Notes: a model not told the origin generated them from the sequence alone. Positions 37,137 to 46,805 are shown, counted from the stretch's first letter. The stretch is DNA of 64,000 bases from Streptococcus sp. Marseille-Q5986 (GCF_946902915.1 NZ_CAMPPY010000008.1:30106-94105); one strand, 5' to 3'. Translations and numbers: made by a program.

Positions 37137-37637
37137 TTACTTCTTTTGTAATTTCATTCTGACGAAACGAGCTAAAGCTTGGGTTGGATTGTCATCAGTC
37201 TGAACACCATAGATAAAATCAAAATGGTGTTGTAATTTATCTGGATTTTCCCGATTTTGAAAGACAAATTCCGCAAAATCTAAATCTGACTCTGACTTTT
37301 TATGTTTTGCAAAATAGTGACAATGATAGTCAGGGTTCTTAAAAATTTCTACAAAATTTGAAATACGAAATTCTACTATAATTCCTACTTCTTCCTTTGA
37401 GTCAAAAATATTATTGTTAGAGGTACTTCGATTTAATACCTCAACTTGTTTATTGATAAATTTTCTAGCTTGTTCAAAATCGGGTGTAATATAGAATCCA
37501 GGTCCAAAGTCTAGCTCACTTCCTAAGTTAAATTGGACATCGATTCCTTTTTTTAAGGATTCTAAATGTCGGAACAATGACGCATGAAACCACTGAGCCT
37601 GACCTAGTTGCTTTTCCTGCTTGGTAGTCAACTCCAA
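37137..37637 (-). CDS. DUF3990-like protein (ADP-ribosyltransferase-like fold)
   Basis: 166 residues. WFHAS near residue 16, FGPGFYITPDFEQARKF near residues 44-60 and a late acidic stretch resemble the H-Y-E arrangement of ADP-ribosyltransferase-like DUF3990 proteins. Function unproven. With the 75-residue gene it may be a toxin-antitoxin unit of the mobile island. Confidence 0.55.
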   Translation of the reverse strand: MELTTKQEKQLGQAQWFHASLFRHLESLKKGIDVQFNLGSELDFGPGFYITPDFEQARKFINKQVEVLNRSTSNNNIFDSKEEVGIIVEFRISNFVEIFKNPDYHCHYFAKHKKSESDLDFAEFVFQNRENPDKLQHHFDFIYGVQTDDNPTQALARFVRMKLQKK

Positions 37638-37718
37638 AATATTTAATTCCTTCTCTAGTTTATACTAAAAGTATAATACAAGACTTTATGCAAGTAAAAG
37701 AAAATTTTATAAAACTAT

Positions 37719-37994
37719 TTATTTCATTCCATCTTTCCTAAATCTCTCTAGATTCTTCTCCAATTGTTCCTTATGAAGTTGATTCTTAGCTTCCTTTAAT
37801 GTGTCGTCCAAAATTTCTTCTCTGTAAGTTGCTTCTGTTTTTAGTTGTTCTGATTCTTGATCTGGAGTGAAAATGATATCTAGCAGTCGGTCTATTTTTT
37901 CAAGATCTTGGACAGACATATCCGATAGTCTATGAATTAGCTTCTTAAATACATCACTATTGTCGTGATTTTTCTTAAAAAATGTTGTAAACAT
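37719..37994 (-). CDS. hypothetical protein of ICE type
   Basis: 91 residues, highly charged, with a predicted coiled coil in the second half (KEAKNQLHKEQLEKNLERF). No recognised domain. Placed among genes that look like a Tn5252-like integrative element. Confidence 0.55.
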   Translation of the reverse strand: MFTTFFKKNHDNSDVFKKLIHRLSDMSVQDLEKIDRLLDIIFTPDQESEQLKTEATYREEILDDTLKEAKNQLHKEQLEKNLERFRKDGMK

Positions 37995-38002
37995 CTATAA
38001 CC

Positions 38003-38034
38003 TCTCAAAAAAAGCAGCCTATCAGGACTGCTTA
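38003..38034 (-). terminator. terminator after the amber-mutated gene
   Basis: On minus: AGCAG-CCT stem with AGG-CTGCT followed by T7. Confidence 0.75.
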
Positions 38035-38415
38035 GTGTAATTCGGAAATCGCATCATAAATGGACTGCAATTTCTTATTGTCTTTATTCTTTGTGTCAAT
38101 CAACGTATGTAGCTCTTCAATTTTCTTTTGACTGCTTTGAATATCGCTATTGTTATCCGCAATCAGTCTTTTAAGATGTTGCTGATAACTTGCAGTAATA
38201 TCTGTCTATTTTCCTGCTCTAACCTCTGCAACTTTGGGTTTAGAACTAGAATTTGATTCCGTCACAGGTGCTTGTTTTCGCTTTTGAAAAGCTGCTTCAT
38301 AATTTACATCATTACCTCCTTGATGATTTCCAAATAAGGGCGCAATTTTATCTGGATCTTCTTGATTTTCTGATTTACTTTCTAATGGTTGATTAAAATT
38401 CCAATCTTTTGTCAT
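38032..38415 (-). pseudogene. conserved ICE protein with in-frame amber stop
   Basis: ATG 38415 (MTKDWNFNQPLE) reads 69 codons to a TAG at 38206-38208. The same frame then continues with no further stop for 57 codons (TDITASYQQHLKRLIADNNSD... to SELH, TAA 38032-38034), a convincing coiled coil. A single CAG-to-TAG change would explain this. Overlaps the upstream gene by 4 bases (ATGA). Confidence 0.75.
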
Positions 38416-38646
38416 TCACTCATTTCATCCTTTCTAAATTCAGAATCATCGAATTGTCTTTCTTTACCAAAGGCATGATCAAGATCTTCTTCAAAACTCA
38501 TGTGACTGATGCTTTGACGCCTTTTGAACGTCGCAAACATCGCTGTCTCCAGTTGCTCTCTAGTAAGCAGCGAGTTTTTCTGTCTCTCTTGCTACCTTGC
38601 TTTCTTGCCTAGTGACCTTTTCTTCTAAGCGTTCAATAATGGTCAT
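38412..38646 (-). pseudogene. DUF5965-like ICE protein, frameshifted
   Basis: ATG 38646 with AAGGAGG upstream reads MTIIERLEEKVTRQESKVAR... to a stop after 24 codons (AAY-stop near 38560). Removing one base there joins it to EQLETAMFATFKRRQS...KDEMSE, ending at 38412. Span of 235 bases is one more than 78 codons, consistent with a +1 insertion. Confidence 0.75.
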
Positions 38647-38696
38647 ATACTATCCTCCTTCATTCTAATATTAGCTAAAACATCTTGATTTTGTTA

Positions 38697-39782
38697 TCAC
38701 AATTCTAAACATTGAGAGGTTTGCCTTACTGGTTGATTCCTCAATGTCTCTTTTGCACTCTCGATCATCAATTGTAAATCTGATTTCTTTTCTCTAAGGA
38801 CATCATTCCAGTCTACTTTTTCTTTCCCAGATTCATTATCAGGGAAATCCAGGAAAACAGGAAATCCTGATTGAGATAACTTATCAGAAAAATCTTTTCC
38901 TGCATCATCACAATCTACCGCAAGTGTCAATAAATCAGGATGATTATCAAAATAGCTGGTGGTATCACGAATTGTATTCATCAAAGGCAATAACTTTGAA
39001 GGTATTACTGTATCTAAGAATTCCAACTTCTGATTTTCTTCAGCTATTAGTCGTAAAGTTTGATAAGCAACAACAGACCTTTTTAATCCCTCCATAGATA
39101 CCAAACGAACATCAAATAGATTTTGTTGATGAAGTTCGTAATAGCTCATCAAGTCGATAAACGATTCACAAAAGACCAGTCTATTTGGTTTACCAATGTC
39201 AAAGGATATTCCAACATGTCCATGGCTTCCTTTTAGAATCGTTTTTAACCTCTCTCTTGGAAAAGAGTGATTCTTATATATCCCTTGTAAGCTTGCTGCC
39301 TGCAGCTTGTGACGATGATCAAAGCTTTTAAAAACGATAACAGGTTCAACTGTTTCATTTGTTTTCCAACTGGCTTGTGCTATCAAACCTTGTTGAATCA
39401 TCTTTTGTACGATTTCTTCTGAAATTCCTCTACATTCTGTTAAGTAATGTCTGGCCAGACTGCAGTTAGAATCTTCTATTCTCTTTAAAGGATAATAAAA
39501 TGGTCTCTCTCTATTTTCTTGAACAGCTTCTTTTTGAAAAGGTTCTTTAGAAAGAAAGGCTAGAGCTTCTTTAAAGGAAATTCCCTTAACAAGTTGAACA
39601 AAATCAATGACATCACCTTGAATATCTCTTGAAAACCATTTAAAAGTATTGGTAGTTGAAAAAATCCGAAATGAATCGTGTTCAGGATGTTCATAGACAC
39701 TGCTCGAAACTTGTTTAAAGGAGATACCTAAACGATTGGCTACATCAAGAATTGAAATTTGCTTACATTCTTCTATTTCCAT
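38697..39782 (-). CDS. DUF3991/Toprim-domain protein (relaxase/primase-associated)
   Basis: 361 residues. N-terminal HTH-like/zinc-free CHC2-like part (ISILDVANRLGISF, WFSRDIQGDVIDFV), then DUF3991, then a Toprim domain (VFCESFIDLMSYYEL, LAVDCDDAGKDFS). Toprim proteins of this kind act in DNA processing of Tn5252-like conjugative elements. 9 bases after the VirB8-like gene. Intact. Confidence 0.8.
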   Translation of the reverse strand: MEIEECKQISILDVANRLGISFKQVSSSVYEHPEHDSFRIFSTTNTFKWFSRDIQGDVIDFVQLVKGISFKEALAFLSKEPFQKEAVQENRERPFYYPLKRIEDSNCSLARHYLTECRGISEEIVQKMIQQGLIAQASWKTNETVEPVIVFKSFDHRHKLQAASLQGIYKNHSFPRERLKTILKGSHGHVGISFDIGKPNRLVFCESFIDLMSYYELHQQNLFDVRLVSMEGLKRSVVAYQTLRLIAEENQKLEFLDTVIPSKLLPLMNTIRDTTSYFDNHPDLLTLAVDCDDAGKDFSDKLSQSGFPVFLDFPDNESGKEKVDWNDVLREKKSDLQLMIESAKETLRNQPVRQTSQCLEL

Positions 39783-39791
39783 GCAATATCA

Positions 39792-40433
39792 TCATTTTGT
39801 TGTAGTATTTGGCAGTGATGGAACAGATGAGGATTCTTCCAAAGTTTTGGGAGTGGCCTTATCCAAATCATCTAACCCAGATTTCCAAACCTGCACTTGA
39901 TTGACCAATAACTTACCTGGTAGTTTCGAATAAGACAACTTAACCGTTCTGGTTTCTGTCTGATTGGTCTTTGATTGGTTGGCATTCTTTAAATCGGATA
40001 CATAGGTTACATTATAAGACACCATAGCAATGGCTTGATTCGTAGTCTGATTGACAAAGATATCAGCTTTTTCAAAATGATAATCCAAAATATAATCCTT
40101 ATACACTTGGTTCATGGCATCATTTTGACTTGACAATTCTTGAGAATAAGCTGATTCAGTCATATAAGGTTGAATACGTGTATTATTTTCTCCGAGCTTT
40201 TCTTTCGTATAGTACTGTGTCAAAAATTCTTTTACAGTATCTGATGACAAAATACTTGCTTTATCTTCTGCTTGTTTGCCCTCTACAAGTTTAGCTGCAG
40301 CCAATTCAATCTCTTTACGACTTTGTTTAGCAGTAGAATGTTGACCAGCAGTATATCCCATCATGAGAATAAAGCTAGTTGCAGCCACTGCTCCAACACT
40401 AATTAAGGCTTTAGTTTTGACTTTATTTAACAT
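39792..40433 (-). CDS. membrane-anchored conjugation protein (VirB8/TcpC-like)
   Basis: 213 residues. One membrane segment near the N-terminus (ALISVGAVAATSFILMMGY), then an extracellular domain of the type seen in conjugation scaffold proteins (VKEFLTQYYTKEKLGENN...AMVSYNVTYVSD), and a low-complexity C-terminus. Likely part of a conjugation channel, now without most of its partners. Confidence 0.65.
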   Translation of the reverse strand: MLNKVKTKALISVGAVAATSFILMMGYTAGQHSTAKQSRKEIELAAAKLVEGKQAEDKASILSSDTVKEFLTQYYTKEKLGENNTRIQPYMTESAYSQELSSQNDAMNQVYKDYILDYHFEKADIFVNQTTNQAIAMVSYNVTYVSDLKNANQSKTNQTETRTVKLSYSKLPGKLLVNQVQVWKSGLDDLDKATPKTLEESSSVPSLPNTTTK

Positions 40434-40660
40434 CTTAGACCTTCTTTCTATAAAAACTAGGTCAAGAATAACAAAAAGAACTTGTAAGTTTTATCACACC
40501 ACAACGAAAGGTAATTCCTACATTTCAGGCGCAAAATCGTACAGTTCAGAGAAAAAAATAAAACTAGCTGTCTTTGAAGTATAATAGACTTATTGGAAAA
40601 AAATAAAATGCATACTGTACTATGCTATACTATAGTTAAGAAAACTATTTACAAAAGATC

Positions 40661-41330
40661 ATGCAACTAACTTCTGAGAACTTTAAATTATTTATTAGTG
40701 TAAAAAAGGACACCTTCCCAACGAAGATATCCTGTCTAAATAAAGCTTATAAAACCAAACACTATAAAGGAGGACGTCCAAAAACGCTAAGTCTATAAAA
40801 ACAGTTGATGCTAAACTTGCGTTATTTATTCTATTGACCAACTCTACGTCTCCTAGCTTTTGATTTTGGTCTTGGATTAGCGACAGTCACCGAACGATAA
40901 TATTGGTAGAAGATACTCTTCGTTCTTCAGGTCTATTTGCCTTAGACAACTTAAAAGCAGCAAGTGTCACTATAGCTATTGATGTCATAGAAAGTCCTAT
41001 TTCAACGTCCTAAAAGAAACCAAAGTAAAATTATTCAGGAAAAAAGAGACACACCATGAAGACACAAATCATACTCGATTTAACACCACTTCATGCCTGC
41101 TAATTAGTTTTTTAAGAAGGTCATACACATGATTTTACTCTTTTTAAGAAAGGATAGGTCAAGTTTGCCAGAGCAATCACTTGATTTTCTGTATTTGGAT
41201 TATTTATGCATTATGAATATTCATAATATAACCTTCATTCCTGTTAAAAATTCTAAAAAGCATCTATTGACTGAAGAGGATAAGAAGTTTAATAGAGATA
41301 CTTGTAATACGTATTAAAATTGAGCATTTT
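40661..41330 (+). pseudogene. degenerate IS5-family transposase (IS1381-like)
   Basis: Starts at ATG 40661 (MQLTSENFKLFISVKKDTF). Scattered blocks in several frames are recognisable: KGGRPKTLS, EDTLRSSGLFALDNLKAASVTIAIDV, MKTQIILDLT, THDFTLF, LPEQSLDFLYLDY, FIPVKNSKKHLLTEEDKKFNRDT. At least five disruptions. No clear ends found. Confidence 0.7.
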
Positions 41331-41491
41331 AATGCTAAGTATAAAACTTTTCAATTTATGGAATCATCAACTATGAGTTAAAATAATTTTCGAACAAAGG
41401 CTGTCCAAAAAACTTGATATAATGCGTTTTATTATGGGAATATTCATTTCATTTACTCCTGAAATTGAGTTTTTACCCAGACTCATTAATG

Positions 41492-41560
41492 TTATTGATA
41501 TAATCCAATAATAATGATAATATCAAATAGTAATAAAAAAATTTGATAGTATTTTTTCAT
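41492..41560 (-). CDS. short hydrophobic peptide (SHP) pheromone precursor
   Basis: 22 residues: basic start MKKYY, hydrophobic middle, C-terminal part FDIIIIIGLYQ. This is the form of streptococcal SHP pheromones, whose active part begins with Asp or Glu followed by Ile/Val and Gly (for example DIIIIVGG). It is divergent from rgg with 47 bases between starts, the arrangement of Rgg/SHP pairs. Too short for standard gene calling. Product would be exported by PptAB, cleaved and re-imported by the Ami system (family knowledge). Confidence 0.8.
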   Translation of the reverse strand: MKKYYQIFLLLFDIIIIIGLYQ

Positions 41561-41607
41561 AATCTGTCACGCTTTCTAATGATTTTTTATGGTAAATGGA
41601 GATAAAT

Positions 41608-42490
41608 ATGATTATAGGTGAAACTTATAGAAAAATACGAGAAGGAAAAGGTATTTCTATTTCTTCATTAGCAGGTGCAGAAATTTCAAAGTCTCAAATA
41701 TCTAGATTTGAATTAGGAGAGACAGAAATCTCATTTTTTAAATTATTATATCTACTTGAAAAAATAGGTGTAACACTAGAGGAGTTTTTGCTTTCATGTA
41801 ATAATTATCAGCCTTCAGACTTCAATACCTTGATACGCTTAGTTCAACAGGCTGCATACAATCAAGAAATCAAATCATTACTTAATATGGTAAGCAAAGA
41901 GATGGAACTGTTTAGAGAAACCAAATCTCATTATCATAAGTTAAACGCTATTTTCATTGAAAGTATTATCTATGGAATTGATAATACTCATCAATTGAGT
42001 AATCAAGACACCTCTTATCTTACTAATTATTTATTTTCTGTTGAGAACTGGGGATATTACGAAATTCTTATTCTTGGAAATTGTTGTCGAGCAATATTAC
42101 CAAATTTATTATTTAGATATGCCAAAGAGGCGCTTAAAAAAGGAAAGTTGTATAGTTCTATACCTAGAAATAAACAAGCTCTCGTTCAATTACTTCTTAA
42201 TTCACTTCTTATTATGATTGAAAACAGCTTATATGAGGAAGCTTTATTTTTAGAACAAGCTACTAAGAATATATTATCTAATTCCACAGATTTTTTTGAA
42301 CAAACTATTTTTTGTATTTAGAAGGATTTTTGAACTTAAATTTCATCATAATCAAAAATCAATTTTAAAAATAGAAGATGCTTTAAAAATTTTTGAATTA
42401 TTCAATAAAACATTATACAAAAATTATAAAGATTACTACAAAAAAAATATTATCATTTTATTACAATGTGGTAATTCCTATTTTGAATAA
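41608..42490 (+). pseudogene. Rgg-family transcriptional regulator, two T-tract frameshifts
   Basis: ATG 41608 (MIIGETYRKIREGKG), after GGAG. N-terminal HTH (ISISSLAGAEISKSQISRFELGE) then the Rgg C-terminal TPR-like domain. The frame ends at 42321 after FEQTIFCI. Adding one T to the T6 run near 42308 gives FLYLEGF, and one more T near 42335 gives FELKFHHNQKSILK, which runs open to 42490. Two single-T losses within about 30 bases therefore break one gene. It would bind the SHP and activate the shp promoter. Confidence 0.8.
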
Positions 42491-43133
42491 TTGCTTTTTT
42501 TGAAAAACTTTTTAATTCATCTAAAGAAATCAATTCCAGCTCTTCAGCAATACTATCCCAACTTGGAATATCAAATAATTTTTCTCTACAAATTGTTTTT
42601 AAATATTCATTTTTATTAACTTCACAATTTATGTACAATTCATTGATTACTCTTTTTTTAGCCTTATAAAATAATAGTTCATCAGATAAATCGGATTCAT
42701 TAACAAGATTGTTCTCCAGTGTTTTAATCAATTTTTTCTTATAGATTGTAGGTGTTATAGTTACTATTTTTAGTAAAGTCATATTACTATAAAATATTGG
42801 GTATGATACAATACTATATATCCATTGCTTTTGTGTCCTTAACTTATGGCCTAATAATGAATCTTTAATACCAGTTAACATCGAGTTTAAGATACTTAAC
42901 ATTGCCATTTCATGAGATGATGCTACCATACCAGATATATCTAGATACATAGAAATTTCAGAAAGTTCTTGTTGTTTATCTAATTCCGTTAAACCAGTTG
43001 AAAAAGCCGGAGAGTTAATTTCTACAGATGATCCACTTAAAGGTAACATATTTTCAATACTTATGATTTCACTTTGTAGAAAACTTGGACCAGCAATAGC
43101 AATCTGGAATTCTCCTGCTTGAATATTTTTCAT
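42453..43133 (-). pseudogene. M16-peptidase-like protein, C-terminal part, truncated by Tn916
   Basis: 226 codons remain. Blocks such as LNSMLTGIKDSLLGHKLRTQKQWIYSIVSYP and KKRVINEL resemble the C-terminal domain of M16 (insulinase-type) proteins. The apparent ATG at 43133 lies at the Tn916 end, so the true N-terminus must be on the far side of the element, beyond the window. Its 3' end overlaps rgg by 38 bases tail to tail. M16-type proteases process RiPP-like peptides in some Rgg/SHP loci. Confidence 0.65.
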
Positions 43134-43287
43134 ATAAACAAAGTATAAATTTCTAATTATCTTTTTATATTTTCTTAAATGCTCGTAAAGCCTTATTCTA
43201 TGTGCTTTCGAGTATTTTTACTGTAGGAAGATACTTCACGTTTCTTTGCATATTTCCTCATGTCTTAGCTGTCAGAAGTGGTAAATA

Positions 43288-43298
43288 AGTAGTAAATT
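43288..43298. repeat. integrase arm-type site (DR2) near int
   Basis: AGTAGTAAATT, the repeat bound by the Tn916 Int N-terminus; matching copies lie at 63921-63931 and 63932-63942. Confidence 0.7.
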
Positions 43299-43309
43299 CA
43301 TTTGTACTA

Positions 43310-44527
43310 CTAAGCAACAAGACGCTCCTGTTGCTTCTCTTTATTCAAGCGTTTCATTTCTGCCATTGCAGAATCGAATGTTGCATGTGCGTAATAGTTC
43401 AGCGTCATGGCTATATTAGCATGTCCCATAATGTACTGTAATGCCTTTGGATTCATTCCTGCATTTGCATAGTTGGTACAGAATGTATGTCGCAAACTAT
43501 GTGGAGTGATGTGTGGCAATTTATCCTCGTTATACTTATTGTATTTCTTAACAAGACCTTTCATCATGCCGTTGTAATCACTTGCCACTTTTGGATAGTT
43601 CTTTCTATTAAGAAAGAGGAAATCACTATATCCATCAATCTCAACACGCTTATCATTCTTTCGATTCGCTAACACTCGCTTAAATGCTTGATAGGCTTCT
43701 TCAACCATAGGAACTTGACGTTCGCCACTTTTGGTCTTTGGTGTTTCAATGTAGTACCCAATTTCAGTATCTCTCAATAGCTGATGGTCTATATTGACAA
43801 GACGATTCTCAAAATCTAAATCTGGAAGTGTCAAACCACCAAACTCTGAAATACGAAGACCTGTTTTTAAGAGTATCAGAATTTCATCATAATTTTTGCT
43901 GTAGGTTTTATCAGCTTTTGCAAAGGCTAACAGTTTTTCTTCCTGTTCTTCTGTTAGTACGGTCTTAGGGACAGTATCATCATCAAGAACTGCTTTCAGT
44001 TGAAAGTCAAATGGATTCTTCCGAACACAATCATCTTGTATAGCAATATAGAATGAAGCCTTTAAAGAACGTTTGTAGTTATTGATGGTTTGATAAGCAT
44101 AACCATTTTCACTCATTCTAATAGCCCATTCTTTAGCGTCTGATGGCTTAATACTGTCAATACTTCTTACACCTAACTTGTCTTTCTTCAAAATATCCAT
44201 AAGATATTTGCGTCCAGTTTCAGTGTTTTTTCTAACCTTTGGTCTTTGAGCGTTCTGTTTTGCGTAAAGCTGGCAGAGTGTCATTTTCTTTCCTACAACA
44301 TCAATACCATCATGAATGTCTTTCTGTAACTCTGCGATTTTCTCTCTAAGTGAGATACAATCACGCTTTCCTGCTGGTACTCGGTCTGTAGCCACAAGTT
44401 TCCACGAGTAAACAAATTGCGGTTCTCCAAATGAATCTATATATTTGTATAAGTATCTTCCGTCTTTTCGTTGGCTCTCTCCAGTCTTTAAGATTCGACC
44501 TTTATTGTCACGTCTTTTTTCTGACAT
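43310..44527 (-). CDS. int: Tn916 integrase
   Basis: 405-residue tyrosine recombinase catalysing excision and integration. N-terminal arm-binding domain (first 70 residues), SAM-like core-binding domain, catalytic residues in TGLRISEFGGL, HSLRHTFCT, GHANIAMT and the Tyr in LNYYAHA. Complete. Confidence 0.97.
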   Translation of the reverse strand: MSEKRRDNKGRILKTGESQRKDGRYLYKYIDSFGEPQFVYSWKLVATDRVPAGKRDCISLREKIAELQKDIHDGIDVVGKKMTLCQLYAKQNAQRPKVRKNTETGRKYLMDILKKDKLGVRSIDSIKPSDAKEWAIRMSENGYAYQTINNYKRSLKASFYIAIQDDCVRKNPFDFQLKAVLDDDTVPKTVLTEEQEEKLLAFAKADKTYSKNYDEILILLKTGLRISEFGGLTLPDLDFENRLVNIDHQLLRDTEIGYYIETPKTKSGERQVPMVEEAYQAFKRVLANRKNDKRVEIDGYSDFLFLNRKNYPKVASDYNGMMKGLVKKYNKYNEDKLPHITPHSLRHTFCTNYANAGMNPKALQYIMGHANIAMTLNYYAHATFDSAMAEMKRLNKEKQQERLVA

Positions 44528-44608
44528 GGCATTTGCTCCTTTCCTTTATGGAAAGAGCCTTGATACGACTTAATACTATTTTATCATATACAAGACCCTT
44601 TGGCGACG

Positions 44609-44812
44609 CTAGATTGCGTCCAATGTATCTATAATTTTTTCAAATTGTTTTCGTTTAATCTGAATACGATTGCCATTCATAATCAGCCAATTTGCATTTT
44701 TATTTTCCTCTGCCAAGCGTCGTAGCTTGTTTTCGCCAATACGAAAATATTTTGACGCTTCTTCAATGGTTAGGGTATAACGTTCCCAAATAGGAATGTC
44801 AGTCTGCTTCAT
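44609..44812 (-). CDS. xis: Tn916 excisionase
   Basis: 67-residue basic winged-helix DNA-binding protein ([24 protein letters not shown]) that directs Int to excision. Directly upstream of int. Confidence 0.95.
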
Positions 44813-45272
44813 AAAATCCTCCTTTCCAAATCACTTATTTGGATTTCATAAAAGTTGTTTTACCAGCAATCGAACAGCTTTAGCAAAGCTCACGGGAGTT
44901 CCACCCCTGCATGGTTCTCATGTAGCCATACTCATTGCCTGCGACGGTTTTATCACGCTCGGACTATTGACTGTATGGGAGTATCATTATCACGATAAGA
45001 ATGTCGTTGCAGGCAATCCTGCTAAAGATTGCTTCTCGGATCACTAACATGAATCGCTCGCTATCTTTATAAGATAGGTCATGGCGGTTAGTTCCGTTGG
45101 CTCTTTTCTTATCGAAACGTATTCGATTACTTTTATTCAGTTTTCAAAGAACAATGGCTCGTTAGCCTATCAAAACACATTGAAAGCTCAATATGCTTTG
45201 GTGGAATAACAAACCTCCCTGTTCGGGAAGCGTGGAATGGTTTAGCACGCTTCCACGAAAGGAGAGAGGATA
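44813..45272. other. Tn916 xis-orf8 spacer
   Basis: No gene I would defend on the minus strand. A hairpin GGAAGCGTG / CACGCTTCC at about 45228-45258 may terminate transcripts from orf7-orf8. Regulation through read-through across this part to xis/int after excision is known for Tn916. Confidence 0.5.
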
Positions 45273-45503
45273 TTACTTAATTTCAAATGACAAAATCTTT
45301 GTAATCAGTCTGGTTTCCATTCTTCCACGTAAGACTTCATCAACGACCATACTTTGATTGCCATATTCATCTTTCATAAGTCGTAGGGAACGCTTCGTTA
45401 TGTACCCTCTGTAATGATGTAGAATCTGGTTAATCGCTTCGGTATCGCCATCTGTTGCCTTTACAATGAGAGGAAAGGGAATCATAGGATATTGTGTTTT
45501 CAT
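45273..45503 (-). CDS. orf8: Tn916 Orf8, HTH-domain regulator
   Basis: 76 residues; N-terminal IKATDGDTEAINQILHHYRGYI as in the HTH_16-type conjugation regulator family. The ATG overlaps the orf7 stop by 4 bases. Acts with Orf7 to activate int-xis and transfer gene transcription. Confidence 0.9.
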   Translation of the reverse strand: MKTQYPMIPFPLIVKATDGDTEAINQILHHYRGYITKRSLRLMKDEYGNQSMVVDEVLRGRMETRLITKILSFEIK

Positions 45504-45922
45504 TCTTCAAATTCCTCCATAAACTTTTTAATTAAGGCTAGTCCACTGGTTCTATGCCGATAGACAGTAGAACGGTTCAATTTCAACAGGTCTGCAATTT
45601 CTGAATCGCTCATGTCCATAAAGTAAAACAGCAGTAGAATTTCACGTTTCTTGTCTGGCAACTCACGTAATGCTTCACTCAACAAATCATTTTCAACGCC
45701 TACTGATAACCCATTGAGTGTAAAAATCTGAAAGTCAGTTGAATAGTTATCTGTTGTCGCAAACTGGCTAACAAGATAATCGCCAACATCCGAAAAGGAC
45801 ACCTCACGCTTTGCAATCCTTGAAAGATAAAGCATATAATTCTTTCGCTCGTCTTCCATAGCACGTTTACAGATATAGTCAAACTGATTTTCTATTGTGG
45901 TCTGAAAAGAAGATGGTTTCAT
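45500..45922 (-). CDS. orf7: Tn916 Orf7, sigma-70-like regulator
   Basis: 140 residues from ATG 45922 (MKPSSFQTTIE). C-terminal sigma region 4 (LPDKKREILLLFYFMDMSDSEIADLLKLNRSTVYRHR). Positive regulator of excision and transfer genes. Confidence 0.92.
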   Translation of the reverse strand: MKPSSFQTTIENQFDYICKRAMEDERKNYMLYLSRIAKREVSFSDVGDYLVSQFATTDNYSTDFQIFTLNGLSVGVENDLLSEALRELPDKKREILLLFYFMDMSDSEIADLLKLNRSTVYRHRTSGLALIKKFMEEFEE

Positions 45923-46286
45923 GTTTCTCACCCCCTTTCTGTCTAGGAAAGGAAGTGAGCCTTGCTCGTTTATCTCCTTTCACTCTTAGTCCCAATGTGA
46001 AAGGGGGATTTGTTGCATTACTGATAAATAAACTTTGTAAAAAAGTTCTGAATAGCCAAAAAAGCATATAAACAGATTTATTTCTCTGTTTACATGCTTC
46101 TGTTATTCTATCTATATGATTTATAAAACCACATTGGTGGACGTACTTATCTATTGCAGATAGACGACTTTTTTTGACAAGAACCCAATGTAAGGAAATT
46201 TATTGTATATGATGTACTTCATGGCGACGTTGACCTCCAACAAACCGCCATTTGGAAGTAATATACAATATTTTAACAGCGTAAAT

Positions 46287-46334
46287 AGCACTACCATATA
46301 ACGGTTTTTTTATTGGCGTTTAGTAGTGCTTTTT
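46287..46334 (+). terminator. hairpin terminator in orf7-orf9 spacer
   Basis: AGCACTAC / GTAGTGCT arms followed by T5. The surrounding 45932-46425 region is gene-free regulatory DNA. Confidence 0.7.
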
Positions 46335-46425
46335 ATTAAATATAAACCTATAAACCATATAACACGTTTTTCTATACCTGTTTTTAATTCAGTAGGAACA
46401 ATAAAATGTATAGAGGTGGTCTACT

Positions 46426-46779
46426 ATGCGTAAAAAAGAAGATAAATATGATTTTAGAGCCTTTGGTTTAGCCATTAAAGAAGCTCGATTGAAACGAGGT
46501 TTAACTCGTGAACAAGTGGGAGCATTGATTGAAATTGACCCACGGTACTTAACTAATATTGAAAATAAAGGGCAACACCCCAGCATACAAGTTCTTTATG
46601 ACCTTGTATCGTTACTTCATGTTTCCGTTGATGAATTTTTCTTACCTGCTAATAACTTGGTAAAAAGCACCCGACGATTACAGATAGAGAAATACATGGA
46701 TAGCTTTACAGACAAAGAACTATCCTTAATGGAATCTTTAGCCAGCGGTATCAACGAAGCAAGAAACATCGAAGACTAA
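46426..46779 (+). CDS. orf9: Tn916 Orf9, HTH repressor
   Basis: 117-residue Cro/C1-type regulator ([24 protein letters not shown]). Transcribed against orf7/orf8; thought to repress the orf7 promoter. Confidence 0.92.
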   Translation: MRKKEDKYDFRAFGLAIKEARLKRGLTREQVGALIEIDPRYLTNIENKGQHPSIQVLYDLVSLLHVSVDEFFLPANNLVKSTRRLQIEKYMDSFTDKELSLMESLASGINEARNIED

Positions 46780-46805
46780 TTAAAAGAATCCATACATAAC
46801 GGAAA

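Noticed and set aside
41371..41448. 26-codon minus ORF after shp with AGGAG upstream (MNIPIIKRIISSF...)
   Set aside because: Lies across degenerate IS-end-like sequence and lacks any recognisable feature; not enough to call a gene.
44796..45047. 83-codon plus-strand ORF next to xis, sometimes annotated in Tn916
   Set aside because: Antisense to the xis start, no good RBS, and the region is regulatory spacer.
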